Assembly: GCF_900100955.1 (NCBI RefSeq) | Contig: NZ_FNCC01000009.1 | Span: 62,001-126,000 of the forward strand | Direction of reading: 5' to 3' | Length of the DNA: 64,000 bases | Origin: Lentzea fradiae | GTDB taxonomy: Bacteria > Actinomycetota > Actinomycetes > Mycobacteriales > Pseudonocardiaceae | Shown here: one piece after another, positions 9,343-18,251 of the stretch | How positions within the stretch are numbered: the first letter of the stretch is position 1 | How the letters are laid out: the number at the start of each line of letters is the position of its first letter | Translations under genes and position numbers: made by a program | Notes under the pieces: model-generated | What the model saw: the letters and a program-made list of their open reading frames with translations, nothing else | Database searches by the model: none | What the model was told of the DNA's origin: nothing

Positions 9343-10641
9343 CTAGGGCCAGCGGGTGTGGTGGTCGTCGATGCGGAACTCGTGCGCGTGGGACCACCCG
9401 CCGCCGACCGGCACCGCGTCGCGCAGGTGCTCGTGGTGCGGGTCCAGGTCGCGGTGGTCGTGCTCGACGACCTCCGGGTCGTGCTCCGGCCAGACGCGCA
9501 GCGCCGTCACCACACCGGCGGCCGCGACCGAGGCCAGTGCCAGGAACGCCGCCGCCGTGCCCGCGACCGTCGCCACCCACCCGGCCAGCGGGTAGCAGAG
9601 CAGCCAGCAGGCGTGCGACAGGGCGAAGTCCGCGGCGAACAGCGCGGGCCGGTCCGCCGGACCCGCCGAGCGGCGCAGCAGGCGGGCGCCGGGCGTCAAC
9701 GCGAGCGAGCAGCAGGCGCCGATCACCGCCCACAGCACCAGCAGCACCTGCCAGCTCCAGACGACCGAACCCACCAGCAGCACGGCGACCAGCGCCACGG
9801 CCGCCCGCGTCACGATCACGCGGTCCGGCCAGCGGTCCAGCAGGCTCGGCAGGACGAGTGCCGCCGCGAGGGAACCGGCGCCGTTCACCGCCAGGGCGAC
9901 CGCGACGTCCGAGGCGTCACGGCCGAGGCCGTCCCGTACGGCCGAGACGGTGTTCACGAAGACCATCGACCCGGCGGCGGCCGCGGTCAGGTGCACGGCG
10001 AGCAGACCGCGCAGCCGTGGCGTGGCGAGGTAGGCGCGGATGCCGTGCGCGTCGTACCGCTTGCGAGGCAACGACTTCGGCACGACGGCGGAGATCACGA
10101 GCAGGGCCGACGCGGCGAAACCGAGCGCGGTGCCGAGGAACAGCTGGTGGAAGCTCACCAGCGTCAGCGCGGCGGCGGCCAGTGCGGGGCTGAGCAGCCC
10201 CTCCAGGTCGTAAGCCGTGCGGGACAGCGTGACGGCGCGGGTGTAGTCGCGTTCGTCGGGCAGCAGGTCGGGAATGGTCGCCTGGAACAACGGCGTGAAC
10301 GCCGCCGAGGCCGACTGCAGCACGAAGATCAGGACGTAGACGTGCCAGATCTCCCCCGCCCACGGCAGTGCCGCCGCCACCGCGACCCGCACCAGGTCGA
10401 GCGCGACCAGCACCGCTCTGCGCGGCAACGAGCAGAGCAGGGCCGTCGCGACGGGCGCCACGCCGACGTAGGCGACCATCTTGATCGCGAGCGCCGTGCC
10501 GAGGACGGCTCCCGCTCCCGGCCCGGCGAGGTCGTGGGCCAGCAGACCCAGCGCGACGGTGGCGAGGCCGGTCCCGGTGAGTGCGACGACCTGAGCGCCG
10601 AACAAATGCCGGTAGGCCGAATTGCGCAGCACGGAAATCAC
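9343..10641 (-). CDS. MFS transporter with histidine-rich cytoplasmic tail
   Basis: The GTG at 10641 gives a 432-residue protein starting VISVLRNSAYRHLFGAQ, typical of MFS exporters of the enterobactin or macrolide exporter type. The longer open frame upstream is cysteine- and basic-rich and unlikely to be translated. About 11-12 hydrophobic segments can be counted. The last 47 residues are unusual, with ten histidines and many Asp/Glu (EHDPEVVEHDHRDLDPHHEH, SHAHEF, DDHH), suggesting metal binding. The substrate is unknown. The metal-binding tail hints at efflux of a metal or metal chelate, but this is inference. Confidence 0.85.
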   Translation of the reverse strand: MISVLRNSAYRHLFGAQVVALTGTGLATVALGLLAHDLAGPGAGAVLGTALAIKMVAYVGVAPVATALLCSLPRRAVLVALDLVRVAVAAALPWAGEIWHVYVLIFVLQSASAAFTPLFQATIPDLLPDERDYTRAVTLSRTAYDLEGLLSPALAAAALTLVSFHQLFLGTALGFAASALLVISAVVPKSLPRKRYDAHGIRAYLATPRLRGLLAVHLTAAAAGSMVFVNTVSAVRDGLGRDASDVAVALAVNGAGSLAAALVLPSLLDRWPDRVIVTRAAVALVAVLLVGSVVWSWQVLLVLWAVIGACCSLALTPGARLLRRSAGPADRPALFAADFALSHACWLLCYPLAGWVATVAGTAAAFLALASVAAAGVVTALRVWPEHDPEVVEHDHRDLDPHHEHLRDAVPVGGGWSHAHEFRIDDHHTRWP

Positions 10642-10647
10642 CGCGGA

Positions 10648-10653
10648 ACTATA
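10648..10653 (-). promoter_or_regulatory. Possible -10 element for a leaderless MFS transcript
   Basis: On the minus strand TATAGT lies 6 nt before the GTG at 10641. This is the spacing expected if transcription starts on the G of the start codon (leaderless mRNA), which is common in actinobacteria. No convincing -35 was found, and no ribosome-binding site precedes the GTG. Confidence 0.4.
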
Positions 10654-10805
10654 AGTTCGGAAACAGGTTTGCGTCGACGCTGCAACAGCAATTCCGTGGC
10701 AACAGCACAATACGATTAATTGCACATTCCCCTCACCGCGAACCGCTGACCGGCGATGTGACACCATCAGCGCCGTACGACCGCTCTTCCCGGGAAACGA
10801 GCCTG

Positions 10806-11180
10806 ATGATCGACGTGTTGCCGACGGTGCTGACCGTCCTCGCCCTGGCCGGCGCCGCCTGGTCGGTGGTGCTGATCGTGCGGAACCAGCCGCTGCTGCC
10901 GTTCACGACCGCCAAGCGCGGCCTGCTCGCACTGCTGGCGGTGCTCGAGGCCGGACTGTTCGTCCAGGCCGTCATCGGGCTCGGGCAGATCATGTCCAGG
11001 GAGATCGACCGGCTGTCGTTCGCCGGCTACCTGATCGGCGCCGCGGTGGTCGTCCCGGTCGCCGTCGTGTGGGCGGCGGGCGAACGCACCCGCTGGAGCG
11101 GCGGTGTCCTCGCGGTCGGGTGCCTCGCCATCCCGGTCATGGTCCTGCGCCTCGGCCAGATCTGGGCGGGACATGCCTGA
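10806..11180 (+). CDS. Small integral membrane protein (124 aa)
   Basis: The protein has four hydrophobic segments, at about residues 5-25 (VLPTVLTVLALAGAAWSVVL), 38-60, 70-92 and 100-117, with short loops and little else. I recognise no family; it is typical of unnamed actinobacterial membrane proteins. The ATG at 10806 is the first good start after the promoter region. Its 3' end overlaps the next membrane protein by 8 bp, and that gene in turn overlaps a methyltransferase by 4 bp. All three are therefore likely one transcript and may act together. Confidence 0.7.
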   Translation: MIDVLPTVLTVLALAGAAWSVVLIVRNQPLLPFTTAKRGLLALLAVLEAGLFVQAVIGLGQIMSREIDRLSFAGYLIGAAVVVPVAVVWAAGERTRWSGGVLAVGCLAIPVMVLRLGQIWAGHA

Positions 11181-11553
11181 GGCGACCACCCGCCAGGGAC
11201 CGGGGCGGATGCTGATCACGGTCTACGGCATCTTCGCGCTCGCCGCGACGGCGCGCTCCGCCGTCCAGCTGATCTCGCGCTTCGACGAGGCGCCGGTCGC
11301 GTACCTGCTGTCCGCGTTCGCGGCGGTCGTGTACGTGGTGGCGACGATCACCCTGGCACGCGACTCGCGCCGGGTGGCGTTCGTCGCGTGCGCCATCGAG
11401 CTGACCGGCGTGATCACGGTCGGGCTGGTGAGCCTGGTCGTGCCGGAGGCGTTCCCGGACGCCACGGTGTGGTCGTTCTTCGGCATCGGGTACGGGTTCA
11501 TCCCGCTGGTGCTGCCGGTGCTGGGGCTGTGGTGGCTGCGCAAGACGGCGTGA
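11173..11553 (+). CDS. Small integral membrane protein (126 aa)
   Basis: Starting at the ATG at 11173 inside the end of the preceding gene gives 126 residues. Four hydrophobic segments are visible, at about 14-33, 45-62, 68-92 and 100-122, ending in WWLRKTA. The arginine-rich loop RDSRR after segment 2 suggests a cytoplasmic turn. No known domain is recognised. Tight overlap on both sides (8 bp and 4 bp) places it in the middle of a three-gene operon ending in a SAM-dependent methyltransferase. Confidence 0.72.
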   Translation: MPEATTRQGPGRMLITVYGIFALAATARSAVQLISRFDEAPVAYLLSAFAAVVYVVATITLARDSRRVAFVACAIELTGVITVGLVSLVVPEAFPDATVWSFFGIGYGFIPLVLPVLGLWWLRKTA

Positions 11554-12140
11554 CCTACGACGAGGCTTTCTGGGACGCGCAGGCGGCGGCGTTCGACGAC
11601 GAGCCCGACCACGGGCTGCGTGACGCGCGGATCCGGGACGCCTGGGCGGCGTTGCTGCTCCCGCTGATGCCGGGGCCGGGCTCCTCGGTCGCCGACCTGG
11701 GCTGCGGAACGGGCAGCCTCTCGGTCCTGCTCGCCGCGGCCGGGCACCGGGTGAGCGGCCTGGACTTCTCGGCGCGGATGGTCGGCGCGGCACGGGCCAA
11801 GGCCGCCGCAGCCGGGGTCACCGCGGACTTCACCACGGGCGACGCCGCCGAGCCGCCGTACGAGGACGCGTCGTTCGACGTCGTGCTGGTGCGGCACGTG
11901 CTGTGGACGCTCCCCGACCCGGCGGCGGCCGTGCGCGAGTGGACGCGGCTGCTGCGGCCGGACGGCGTGCTGGTGCTCGTCGAGGGCCACTGGTCGACCG
12001 GTTCGGGCCTGCCGTCGGACCGCACGCGCGACCTGGTCCTCGCCGTGCGCGAGGAGGCCGTCCTCACCCGTCTCGACGACCCGGCGTTGTGGGGCGGGGA
12101 GATCGCGGACGAGCGCTACCTCGTCGTCAGCGCGCGCTGA
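11550..12140 (+). CDS. Class I SAM-dependent methyltransferase
   Basis: The GTG at 11550 overlaps the preceding stop (GTGA) and gives 196 residues. The SAM-binding fold is clear: motif I VADLGCGTGSLSVLLAAAGH (about residues 48-67), acidic LDFSARMV, motif for GDAAEPPYEDASFDVVLVRH and the post-motif LLRPDGVLVLVEGHWS. It belongs to the broad Methyltransf_11/25 group, so the substrate cannot be predicted. The cysteines of arsenite methyltransferases are absent even though an Acr3 gene is next door. Its last 14 bp overlap the end of that convergent gene. Confidence 0.85.
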   Translation: MTYDEAFWDAQAAAFDDEPDHGLRDARIRDAWAALLLPLMPGPGSSVADLGCGTGSLSVLLAAAGHRVSGLDFSARMVGAARAKAAAAGVTADFTTGDAAEPPYEDASFDVVLVRHVLWTLPDPAAAVREWTRLLRPDGVLVLVEGHWSTGSGLPSDRTRDLVLAVREEAVLTRLDDPALWGGEIADERYLVVSAR

Positions 12141-13053
12141 CCAGGCGCGGGACCAGCCGCACGTACACGACCATGCCGACGACCTCGACCAGCGTCTGCG
12201 TCACCACGACCACGGCCGCGAGGTCACCGGGCACGGCGAGCGCGAGCGGCAGCACGACCAGCGAGTTGCGGGTGGCGCCGGTGAACACGACCGCCCGGCT
12301 CTCGGGCACGCCGAGGCGGAACAGCCGCGCGACGCCGAGCCCGAGGAACGCCATCACCACCAGGAACACCACGTAGAACGGCACGACCCCGGCCACCACC
12401 GCCAGGTCGCCGAGCTTCGGCACCTGCGAGGCCACCACGGTGAACAGCGTCACGGCCATCAGCGGCACCATCGTCGTGCTCATCACGTCCACGACCCGGC
12501 TCGACCGCTGGGTGAGCCACGCGAGTGCCAGCGGAATCGCGATCAGCACCACGAACGCCTCGATGAACGGACCCGGTTCGACGACGTCCAAACCGGACCC
12601 GAGGAACAGCATCAGAAAAACGGGCAACAACAGCATTTGCGCGATCAGCAACAACGGCGTGGCGGCGAGCAGACGGCGGTTGTCGCCACCCGCCAGTCCG
12701 CTGAAGACGATGACGTAGTCGACGCACGGCGCCAGCAGCACCAGCAGGACGCCCAGCCGCACGGCCTGGTCGGCGGGCAGGAACGCGAGCATCGCGGCCA
12801 CGACCAGCGGCACCACGGCGAAGTTCACCACCAGTGCGGCGGCGAGGAAACGGCCCGACCGCAGCGAACGGCCCAGTTCGGCCACCGGTACCTGGAGGAA
12901 CGTGACGTAGAGCAGGACGGCGAGCACCGGGTTGATGGCGTGCTCCAGCCACGGACCGGCGTCCGGCATCGCCAAACCAGCCACTGCACCTGCCACCAAG
13001 GCGCCCAGGTACACAGCGACCTGATGGCGTTCCGCACTCGCGACGAACGACAC
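12127..13053 (-). CDS. Acr3-type arsenite efflux / bile acid:sodium symporter family transporter
   Basis: The GTG at 13053, preceded by AGGAGG, gives a 308-residue protein with about ten transmembrane segments. The conserved Acr3 signature APCVDYVIVF contains Cys110, and a glutamate in the last segment (TQTLVEVV, Glu290) corresponds to the second residue essential in characterised Acr3 proteins. The family exports arsenite (some members antimonite) using the proton gradient. No arsR, arsC or arsM gene is adjacent, so this is an orphan transporter and a different anion is possible. Its 3' end overlaps the methyltransferase by 14 bp. Confidence 0.78.
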   Translation of the reverse strand: MSFVASAERHQVAVYLGALVAGAVAGLAMPDAGPWLEHAINPVLAVLLYVTFLQVPVAELGRSLRSGRFLAAALVVNFAVVPLVVAAMLAFLPADQAVRLGVLLVLLAPCVDYVIVFSGLAGGDNRRLLAATPLLLIAQMLLLPVFLMLFLGSGLDVVEPGPFIEAFVVLIAIPLALAWLTQRSSRVVDVMSTTMVPLMAVTLFTVVASQVPKLGDLAVVAGVVPFYVVFLVVMAFLGLGVARLFRLGVPESRAVVFTGATRNSLVVLPLALAVPGDLAAVVVVTQTLVEVVGMVVYVRLVPRLVSAR

Positions 13054-13230
13054 GACACCTCCTGATCGACCGACCAGGACGATACGCACCGGCCACGCGG
13101 GTTCCGGCCTGCGGTTCGCCGACGCCGCCGAAGCACGCTCCCAGAAACGCTGTCCGTAACCCCTCTGCCCCGCTCGCAACTCTCTTTCGTGTTTCCCTTA
13201 CCGCACGCGGGGCCCCTTCGTTCGCGTGGT

Positions 13231-13255
13231 TAGTACGCGGGGCCCCCGCGTACTA
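13231..13255. repeat. 25-bp near-perfect palindrome in a 299-bp gap
   Basis: The sequence is TAGTACGCGGGG, one C, then its exact complement (12-bp arms). A truncated copy (CACGCGGGGCCCC) lies about 25 bp to the left at 13204-13216. The palindrome sits between the end of the sox operon and the start of the Acr3 gene, both on the minus strand. It could be a terminator for sox or a protein-binding site for the transporter. The rest of the gap (13054-13352) shows nothing gene-like. Confidence 0.6.
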
Positions 13256-13352
13256 AAGCCACGTCACGCGGAGGAGGTGGGGATCGCTGACGGGTGACAC
13301 TCGGGAGGGTGTGTGGCGGGCAGAGGTAGGAGAGAGTCTCTGGGGCGCAGCG

Positions 13353-13901
13353 TCAGAGGTACTCGGTGGCCGCGTCGCAGAGCCAGGCCGCCAGGTAGCC
13401 CGCGAACGACGACCGCACCAGCAGCGTGACGCGGTCACCGTCCCTCACCTGCAGGATGACTCCCGTCCTGGCGAGCAGCGTCTGCACGCAAGTGCCGGCG
13501 GGAGCCGCAGCCGGGTGCAGGTCCACGGCACATCCGTGAGCCAGCACGTCCCGGACGTGCGGCCCCTCCAGGTCCACCGCCGTGCGTTGAGCCGAAGTGT
13601 CCACAACGGACCCTCGCGAAGAGCCGAGCGCGCCACGCACCACCTCCTCGTTCACCCCCTCCGGGGCCACGACCAGGAACTCGTCCGGTCCGAGCCAGAG
13701 CACCTCGGCACCGGCGCCGGACGTGAACGTGCACGGGACGGCCGGGAAGCCGACGCCCAGCGTCTCCCCCAGTGCCGACGGGTCCGCGGTCCGCACGGTC
13801 AGCTGGGTGCGGAACGGCCGTTCGGCCGCGGTCAGCGCGGGGGCGAGCGCCGCCAGCCGGTCGGTCCAGGCGGCCAGCAGGCTGGTCAGGTCAGCCGTCA
13901 C
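13353..13901 (-). CDS. soxG: Sarcosine oxidase gamma subunit
   Basis: The GTG start at 13901 overlaps the end of soxA by 11 bp and gives 182 residues. The protein shows the aminomethyltransferase-like fold of SoxG (LWLGPDEFLVVAPEG, SVVDTSAQRTAVDLEGPHVR, LVRSSFAGYLAAWLCDA). SoxG is the smallest folate-fold subunit of heterotetrameric sarcosine oxidase and helps hold the complex together. It is the last gene of the soxBDAG operon. Its length is slightly below the usual 190-200 residues. Confidence 0.9.
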   Translation of the reverse strand: MTADLTSLLAAWTDRLAALAPALTAAERPFRTQLTVRTADPSALGETLGVGFPAVPCTFTSGAGAEVLWLGPDEFLVVAPEGVNEEVVRGALGSSRGSVVDTSAQRTAVDLEGPHVRDVLAHGCAVDLHPAAAPAGTCVQTLLARTGVILQVRDGDRVTLLVRSSFAGYLAAWLCDAATEYL

Positions 13902-16665
13902 GGCGGGCCCCTTCCCGGTCGTACAGCACGGACTCGGTGACGGTGACCGGGACGAGGTCGTCGCCCACCGGCACGTAGAGGGTGTCGCCGACGCGGTCGC
14001 GGCCGGACCGCACGAGCGCCAGCGCGAAGGTGCGACCCAGGGCGGCGCTCGGGTAGCTGGACGTGACGTGGCCCAGCATCGGGACGGGCGGGGGCGGCAG
14101 CTCACGAGTCCCGACGATCTGCGAGCCCTCCGGCAGCAGCACCTCCGGGTCGACGGGCAGCAGGCCGACGAGTTGTTTGCGGTCCGGCCGGAGGTTTTCC
14201 GGACGTGCGAACGACCGCTTGCCGATGAAGTCCGGCTTCTTCTTGGACACGACCCACGACATGCCGAGGTCTTGCGGCGTCACGGTGGCGTCGGTCTCCT
14301 GGCCGATGATCGGGTAGCCCTTCTCGGCGCGGAGCACGTGCATGGTCTCCGTGCCGTACGGCGTGATCCCGTACGGCTCCCCCGCCGCGATCAGCGCTTC
14401 CCAGACGGCGAGGCCGTGCCAGGCGGTCACGTTGATCTCGTAGGCCAGCTCGCCGGAGAAGCTGATCCGGCACACCCGAGCGGGCACCCCGGCGATGGTC
14501 GTGTCACGCCACGTCATGAACTCGAACGCCGCGGCACTGACGTCCAGTTCCGGTGCGACCGCGGCCAGGACGTCCCGGGATCGCGGGCCCACCAGCGGGA
14601 TCGTGGCCCAGTGGTCGGTGACGGACGTGCAGTGCACGTCGAGGTGCGGCCACTCCGTCTGCAGCCACTCCTCCATCCAGTCGAGGACCTTGGCGGCGTT
14701 GCCGGTGGTCGTGGTGACGAGCCAGCGCTCCTCGCCGATCCGGATCACCGTGCCGTCGTCGATCACCATGCCGTCCACGCCGCACATCACGCCGTAGCGG
14801 ATGCGGCCGACCTTCAGGGTGCTCATCATGTTGGTGTAGAGCAGGTCCAGGAACTTCCCGGCGTCGCTGCCCTGCACGTCGATCTTGCCGAGCGTGGAGC
14901 CGTCCATCAGGGCGACACCCTCGCGCGCGGCCCGGCATTCGCGCAGCACGGCCGCGTGCCGGTCCTCACCGGGTTTCGGGTAGTACCAGGGGCGTTTCCA
15001 CTGGCCGACGTCCTCGAACAACGCGCCGTGCGCGACGTGCCACGGGTGGATCGGCGTGACGCGGACCGGGTCGTGCAGCTCGCCGCGGTCGCGTCCGGCC
15101 AGTGCGGCGAACGACACCGGGGTGTACGGCGGGCGGAACGTCGTGGGCCGCTGGTCGGCGAGATCCACGCCCAGCGCCTCGGCCACGATGCCCGCGGCGA
15201 TCATCCCGGACGTCTTGCCCTGGTCGTGGGCGGTGCCGATGGTGGTGTACCGCTTGATGTGCTCCAACGACCGCAGACCCGCACCGGTCGCGCGCAGCAC
15301 GTCCGTGACGGTCGCATCCCGTTGCAGGTCGACGAAACTGGCGTTGTCGTCACCGGGAACGCGCCACAGCACCAACCCCGGTTCCTCGGTGCGCCATGCG
15401 TCGGATGCGGGAACCGCCACCTCGTTCGCGGAACCGACGGACTCCTGTCCCTGGCGCACGCAGGCCGCCAGGTCGAACTCGCCGGTGGCGGCCCCGGCGA
15501 CCCGGACGGTCGGCAGCTCCTCCCCCGGTACGAACGCGCCCAGCCCGCCGTCGTAGCGCAGCGTCCCGCGGGCCTGGCTGAACAGGCTCACCACGGGGTT
15601 CCAGCCGCCGGAGACCAGCAGCGTGTCGCACGGCACCAGCTCGTCGCCGACGCGTGCCGCGGTGACGCGCCGATCGCCTTCGGTCCCGGTCACCTGCCCC
15701 ACTCGCACCTCGATGCCCCTGGCCGCGCACTCGGCGGCGAGTCCGGCGGGAGGTTCCGGCCGTGCGTCGAGCAGCAGGGGAACGTCCACACCGGACTGTG
15801 CGAGGTCCAGCGCGGCGAGGTAGGCGCTGTCGTTCGTGGCGAACACGACGGCCCGCGATCCGGGTAGGACTCCGTAGCGGTGCAAGAAAGTTCTGGCCGC
15901 CGACGCCAGCATGACGCCGGGCCGGTCGTTGTCCGGGAAGACGACCGGGCGTTCGTGGGCACCGGTCGCCAGCACGGTCCGCTTGGTCCTGATCCGCCAG
16001 ACTCGTTGGCGTGCACGGGAAGCGGGCGCGGCGAAGCCGAGGTGGTCGGTGCGCTTCTGCAACGCCAGCACGAACCCGTCCTGGTACAGGCCGAACGCGG
16101 TGGTCCGCTGCAACACCAGCACGTCCGACGTGTTCTCCAGCTCGGCGACGACCTCGGCGACCCACCGGGCCGTGCTCGGGTCGTCCACGCCCAGCACCGC
16201 GCCACCGGCCTGGTTCTGCTCGTCCACCAGCACGACACGGGCACCGCTGCGCGCGGCCGTCAGCGCGGCGGCGAGACCGGCCGGTCCGGCACCGACCACG
16301 AGCACGTCGCAGTGCACGTGCTTGGCGTCGTAGCGCGCCGGGTCCGGTTCGGCGGCCAGCTTCCCCTGTCCCGCGAGGCCACGCGCCACCAGACCGTCGA
16401 ACAGCTCGACGGTCGTCGCGAGCAGCATCGGTTCCGGGAACGGCGTCTCGACCTGTACCAACGAGGTCGGGTCCTCCGAACCCGCCGCGACGATCCCGCG
16501 CGGGCGGCCGAGCTTCACGCTGCCGCCGATCTCGTGCACGCCGTGGGCGAGCAAGGCGGACGCGAGCGTGTCGCCGGGGTGCCCGGTCAGCTCCTGACCG
16601 TTGAAGGTGAAGCGCAGCACGGTGTCCCGGTCGACCGCGCCGCCGGTGGGCCTGCGGAACGTCAT
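13891..16665 (-). CDS. soxA: Sarcosine oxidase alpha subunit
   Basis: The 924-residue protein starts at the ATG at 16665, which overlaps soxD by 4 bp. It has an N-terminal ferredoxin-like cap (TFNGQELTGHPGDTLASALL), a dinucleotide fold (VLVVGAGPAGLAAALTAARS, about residues 128-147), a pyridine nucleotide oxidoreductase region (LATGAHERPVVFPDNDRPG) and a C-terminal glycine-cleavage T-like tetrahydrofolate domain (from about 560). In the complex it binds NAD and folate. Sarcosine is oxidised to glycine and the released one-carbon unit is captured as methylene-tetrahydrofolate. Length and domain order match known SoxA proteins. Confidence 0.95.
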   Translation of the reverse strand: MTFRRPTGGAVDRDTVLRFTFNGQELTGHPGDTLASALLAHGVHEIGGSVKLGRPRGIVAAGSEDPTSLVQVETPFPEPMLLATTVELFDGLVARGLAGQGKLAAEPDPARYDAKHVHCDVLVVGAGPAGLAAALTAARSGARVVLVDEQNQAGGAVLGVDDPSTARWVAEVVAELENTSDVLVLQRTTAFGLYQDGFVLALQKRTDHLGFAAPASRARQRVWRIRTKRTVLATGAHERPVVFPDNDRPGVMLASAARTFLHRYGVLPGSRAVVFATNDSAYLAALDLAQSGVDVPLLLDARPEPPAGLAAECAARGIEVRVGQVTGTEGDRRVTAARVGDELVPCDTLLVSGGWNPVVSLFSQARGTLRYDGGLGAFVPGEELPTVRVAGAATGEFDLAACVRQGQESVGSANEVAVPASDAWRTEEPGLVLWRVPGDDNASFVDLQRDATVTDVLRATGAGLRSLEHIKRYTTIGTAHDQGKTSGMIAAGIVAEALGVDLADQRPTTFRPPYTPVSFAALAGRDRGELHDPVRVTPIHPWHVAHGALFEDVGQWKRPWYYPKPGEDRHAAVLRECRAAREGVALMDGSTLGKIDVQGSDAGKFLDLLYTNMMSTLKVGRIRYGVMCGVDGMVIDDGTVIRIGEERWLVTTTTGNAAKVLDWMEEWLQTEWPHLDVHCTSVTDHWATIPLVGPRSRDVLAAVAPELDVSAAAFEFMTWRDTTIAGVPARVCRISFSGELAYEINVTAWHGLAVWEALIAAGEPYGITPYGTETMHVLRAEKGYPIIGQETDATVTPQDLGMSWVVSKKKPDFIGKRSFARPENLRPDRKQLVGLLPVDPEVLLPEGSQIVGTRELPPPPVPMLGHVTSSYPSAALGRTFALALVRSGRDRVGDTLYVPVGDDLVPVTVTESVLYDREGARRDG

Positions 16666-16943
16666 GCGGTGACCTCCGGCGCCGGTTCCCCCGCGCGGTA
16701 GACGGCGAGCAGCTCGTGGGTGCGGGTGTCGCGGACGGCGTTGAACCACCGGCGGCACCCGGCGCTGTGGCTCCAGCGCTCGGCGAACGGGCCGCTCGGG
16801 TTCTCGCGGAAGAACACGTACCGTGCCCACTCCTCGTCCGACAGCGCCGACGGGTCCTCCGGGTAGGCGACGTGGGCTTGGCCGCCGTAGCGGAACTCGG
16901 CTTCCTCGCGCGGCCCGCACCAGGGACACGGGATGAGCTGCAT
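16662..16943 (-). CDS. soxD: Sarcosine oxidase delta subunit
   Basis: The 93-residue protein opens with MQLIPCPWCGPREEAEF. It carries the zinc ligands expected of SoxD: Cys6, Cys9, His59 and Cys63 (HSAGCRRWF). GAGGAG precedes the ATG at a good distance. SoxD is the small zinc subunit that bridges the others in heterotetrameric sarcosine oxidase. It begins 10 nt after soxB and overlaps soxA by 4 bp, as expected for genes made in fixed ratio. Confidence 0.95.
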   Translation of the reverse strand: MQLIPCPWCGPREEAEFRYGGQAHVAYPEDPSALSDEEWARYVFFRENPSGPFAERWSHSAGCRRWFNAVRDTRTHELLAVYRAGEPAPEVTA

Positions 16944-16953
16944 GCTGAACTCC

Positions 16954-18183
16954 TCAGTGCGCCACGGCGGCCGCGCCGTGCTCGTCGACGAGTGCGCCGG
17001 TCGTGAAGCGTTCCAGCGTGAACGGCGCGTTGTACGGGTGCGGCTCGTCGTGGGCGATCGTGTGCGCGAAGCAGTCGCCGACGCCTGGCGTGGCCTTGAA
17101 CCCGCCGGTTCCCCAGCCGCAGTTGAGGTACAGCCCGCCGACCGGCGTGAGGCCGACGATCGGGGACGCGTCCGGGCTGACGTCGACGATGCCCGCCCAC
17201 GTCCGCAGCAGGTGCGCGCGGGCGAAGACCGGGAACAGCTCCAGCGCGGCGGACATCTGCTGTTCGATGATGTGGAACGAACCCCGTTGCCCATAACCGT
17301 TGTAGCTGTCGATGCCCGCGCCCATCACCAGCTCTCCCTTGTGCGCCTGGGAGACGTAGACGTGCACGGCGTTGGACATCACCACCGTCGGGTGCACGGG
17401 TTCGAGCAGCTCGGAAACCAGTGCCTGCAAGGGATGCGAGGCGAGCGGGAGCCTGATCCCGGCCATCTTCGCGAGCACGGAGCTGTGCCCCGCGGCGCAC
17501 AGGGCGACCTTGCCGGCGACGATGCGACCGCGTGACGTCCGCACGGCGGCGATCCGGCCGTGCTCCACCTCCAACCCGGTGACCTCGCAGTTCTGGATCA
17601 GGTGCACGCCCATCGCGTGCGCGGCCCGCGCATAGCCCCAGGCCACGTAGTCGTGCTTGGCGATGCCCGCGCGCGGCTGGTAGGTGGCCCCCAGCACCGG
17701 GTAGCGCACGTCCGGGGAGACGTTGACGATCGGGCAGATCTCCTTGACCCCGGCAGGATCCACCCACTCCGCGTCGATGCCGTTCAACCGGTTCGCGTTG
17801 ACCCGGCGGACGCTGTCGCGGACGTCCTGGAGGCTGTGGGCGAGGTTCAGCACGCCGCGCTGGTCGAACAGGATCGGGTAGCCGAGGTCGTCCTCCAGGC
17901 CCTCCCACAGCTTGAGCGAGTGCTCGTAGATGCCCGAGCTCTCGTCCCAGAGGTAGTTGGACCGGATGATCGTGGTGTTGCGGGCCATGTTGCCGCCCGC
18001 GAGCCAGCCCTTCTCCAGCACGGCCACGTTCGTGATGCCGTGGACCTTCGCGAGGTAGTACGCCGTCGCGAGGCCGTGCCCGCCGCCGCCCACCACGACG
18101 ACGTCGTAGGAGGACGCCGGTTCGCGGTCGTCCCACAGGAAGTCCGGGTGTTCGGGGAGGTGCGCTCCTGGCGGGCTGGTCAT
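16954..18183 (-). CDS. soxB: Sarcosine oxidase beta subunit
   Basis: The 409-residue protein has a DAO-type FAD domain ([19 protein letters not shown], residues 28-46). His177 in [11 protein letters not shown] corresponds to the histidine that binds FMN covalently in SoxB. It performs the dehydrogenation of sarcosine (N-methylglycine) and related methylated amines. It is first in the soxBDAG operon. Its start is about 70 bp from a divergent GntR regulator gene, with a palindromic operator between them. No glyA or purU follows, unlike many sox operons. Confidence 0.95.
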   Translation of the reverse strand: MTSPPGAHLPEHPDFLWDDREPASSYDVVVVGGGGHGLATAYYLAKVHGITNVAVLEKGWLAGGNMARNTTIIRSNYLWDESSGIYEHSLKLWEGLEDDLGYPILFDQRGVLNLAHSLQDVRDSVRRVNANRLNGIDAEWVDPAGVKEICPIVNVSPDVRYPVLGATYQPRAGIAKHDYVAWGYARAAHAMGVHLIQNCEVTGLEVEHGRIAAVRTSRGRIVAGKVALCAAGHSSVLAKMAGIRLPLASHPLQALVSELLEPVHPTVVMSNAVHVYVSQAHKGELVMGAGIDSYNGYGQRGSFHIIEQQMSAALELFPVFARAHLLRTWAGIVDVSPDASPIVGLTPVGGLYLNCGWGTGGFKATPGVGDCFAHTIAHDEPHPYNAPFTLERFTTGALVDEHGAAAVAH

Positions 18184-18202
18184 GTGCGGCGCCTCCCGCG
18201 TC

Positions 18203-18232
18203 CAGACTGGTCGACTACTGGTATATCAGTCT
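18203..18232. promoter_or_regulatory. Palindromic operator between soxB and the GntR gene
   Basis: Two nested inverted repeats lie in the 68-bp divergent gap. The outer one is CAGACTG (18203-18209) paired with CAGTCTG (18226-18232). The inner one is ACTGGTATATCAGT (18217-18230), close to the TGGTnnnACCA-like sites used by FCD-type GntR regulators. It is the natural target for the adjacent regulator. Confidence 0.6.
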
Positions 18233-18251
18233 GTGCCGTACGGTAGGTCAC

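Noticed and set aside
6930..10193. A plus-strand open frame of over 1000 codons
   Set aside because: It is antisense to the M28 peptidase and the MFS gene, both with clear motifs; the product is low-complexity Arg/Gly/Val, a result of high third-position GC.
11550..12140. Methyltransferase beside Acr3 as an arsenite methyltransferase (ArsM)
   Set aside because: The conserved cysteines of ArsM are missing and the two genes are convergent, not co-transcribed.
15350..18136. A minus-strand open frame of over 900 codons overlapping soxA, soxD and soxB
   Set aside because: It is in another frame of the sox genes, with an arginine-rich product and no motif.
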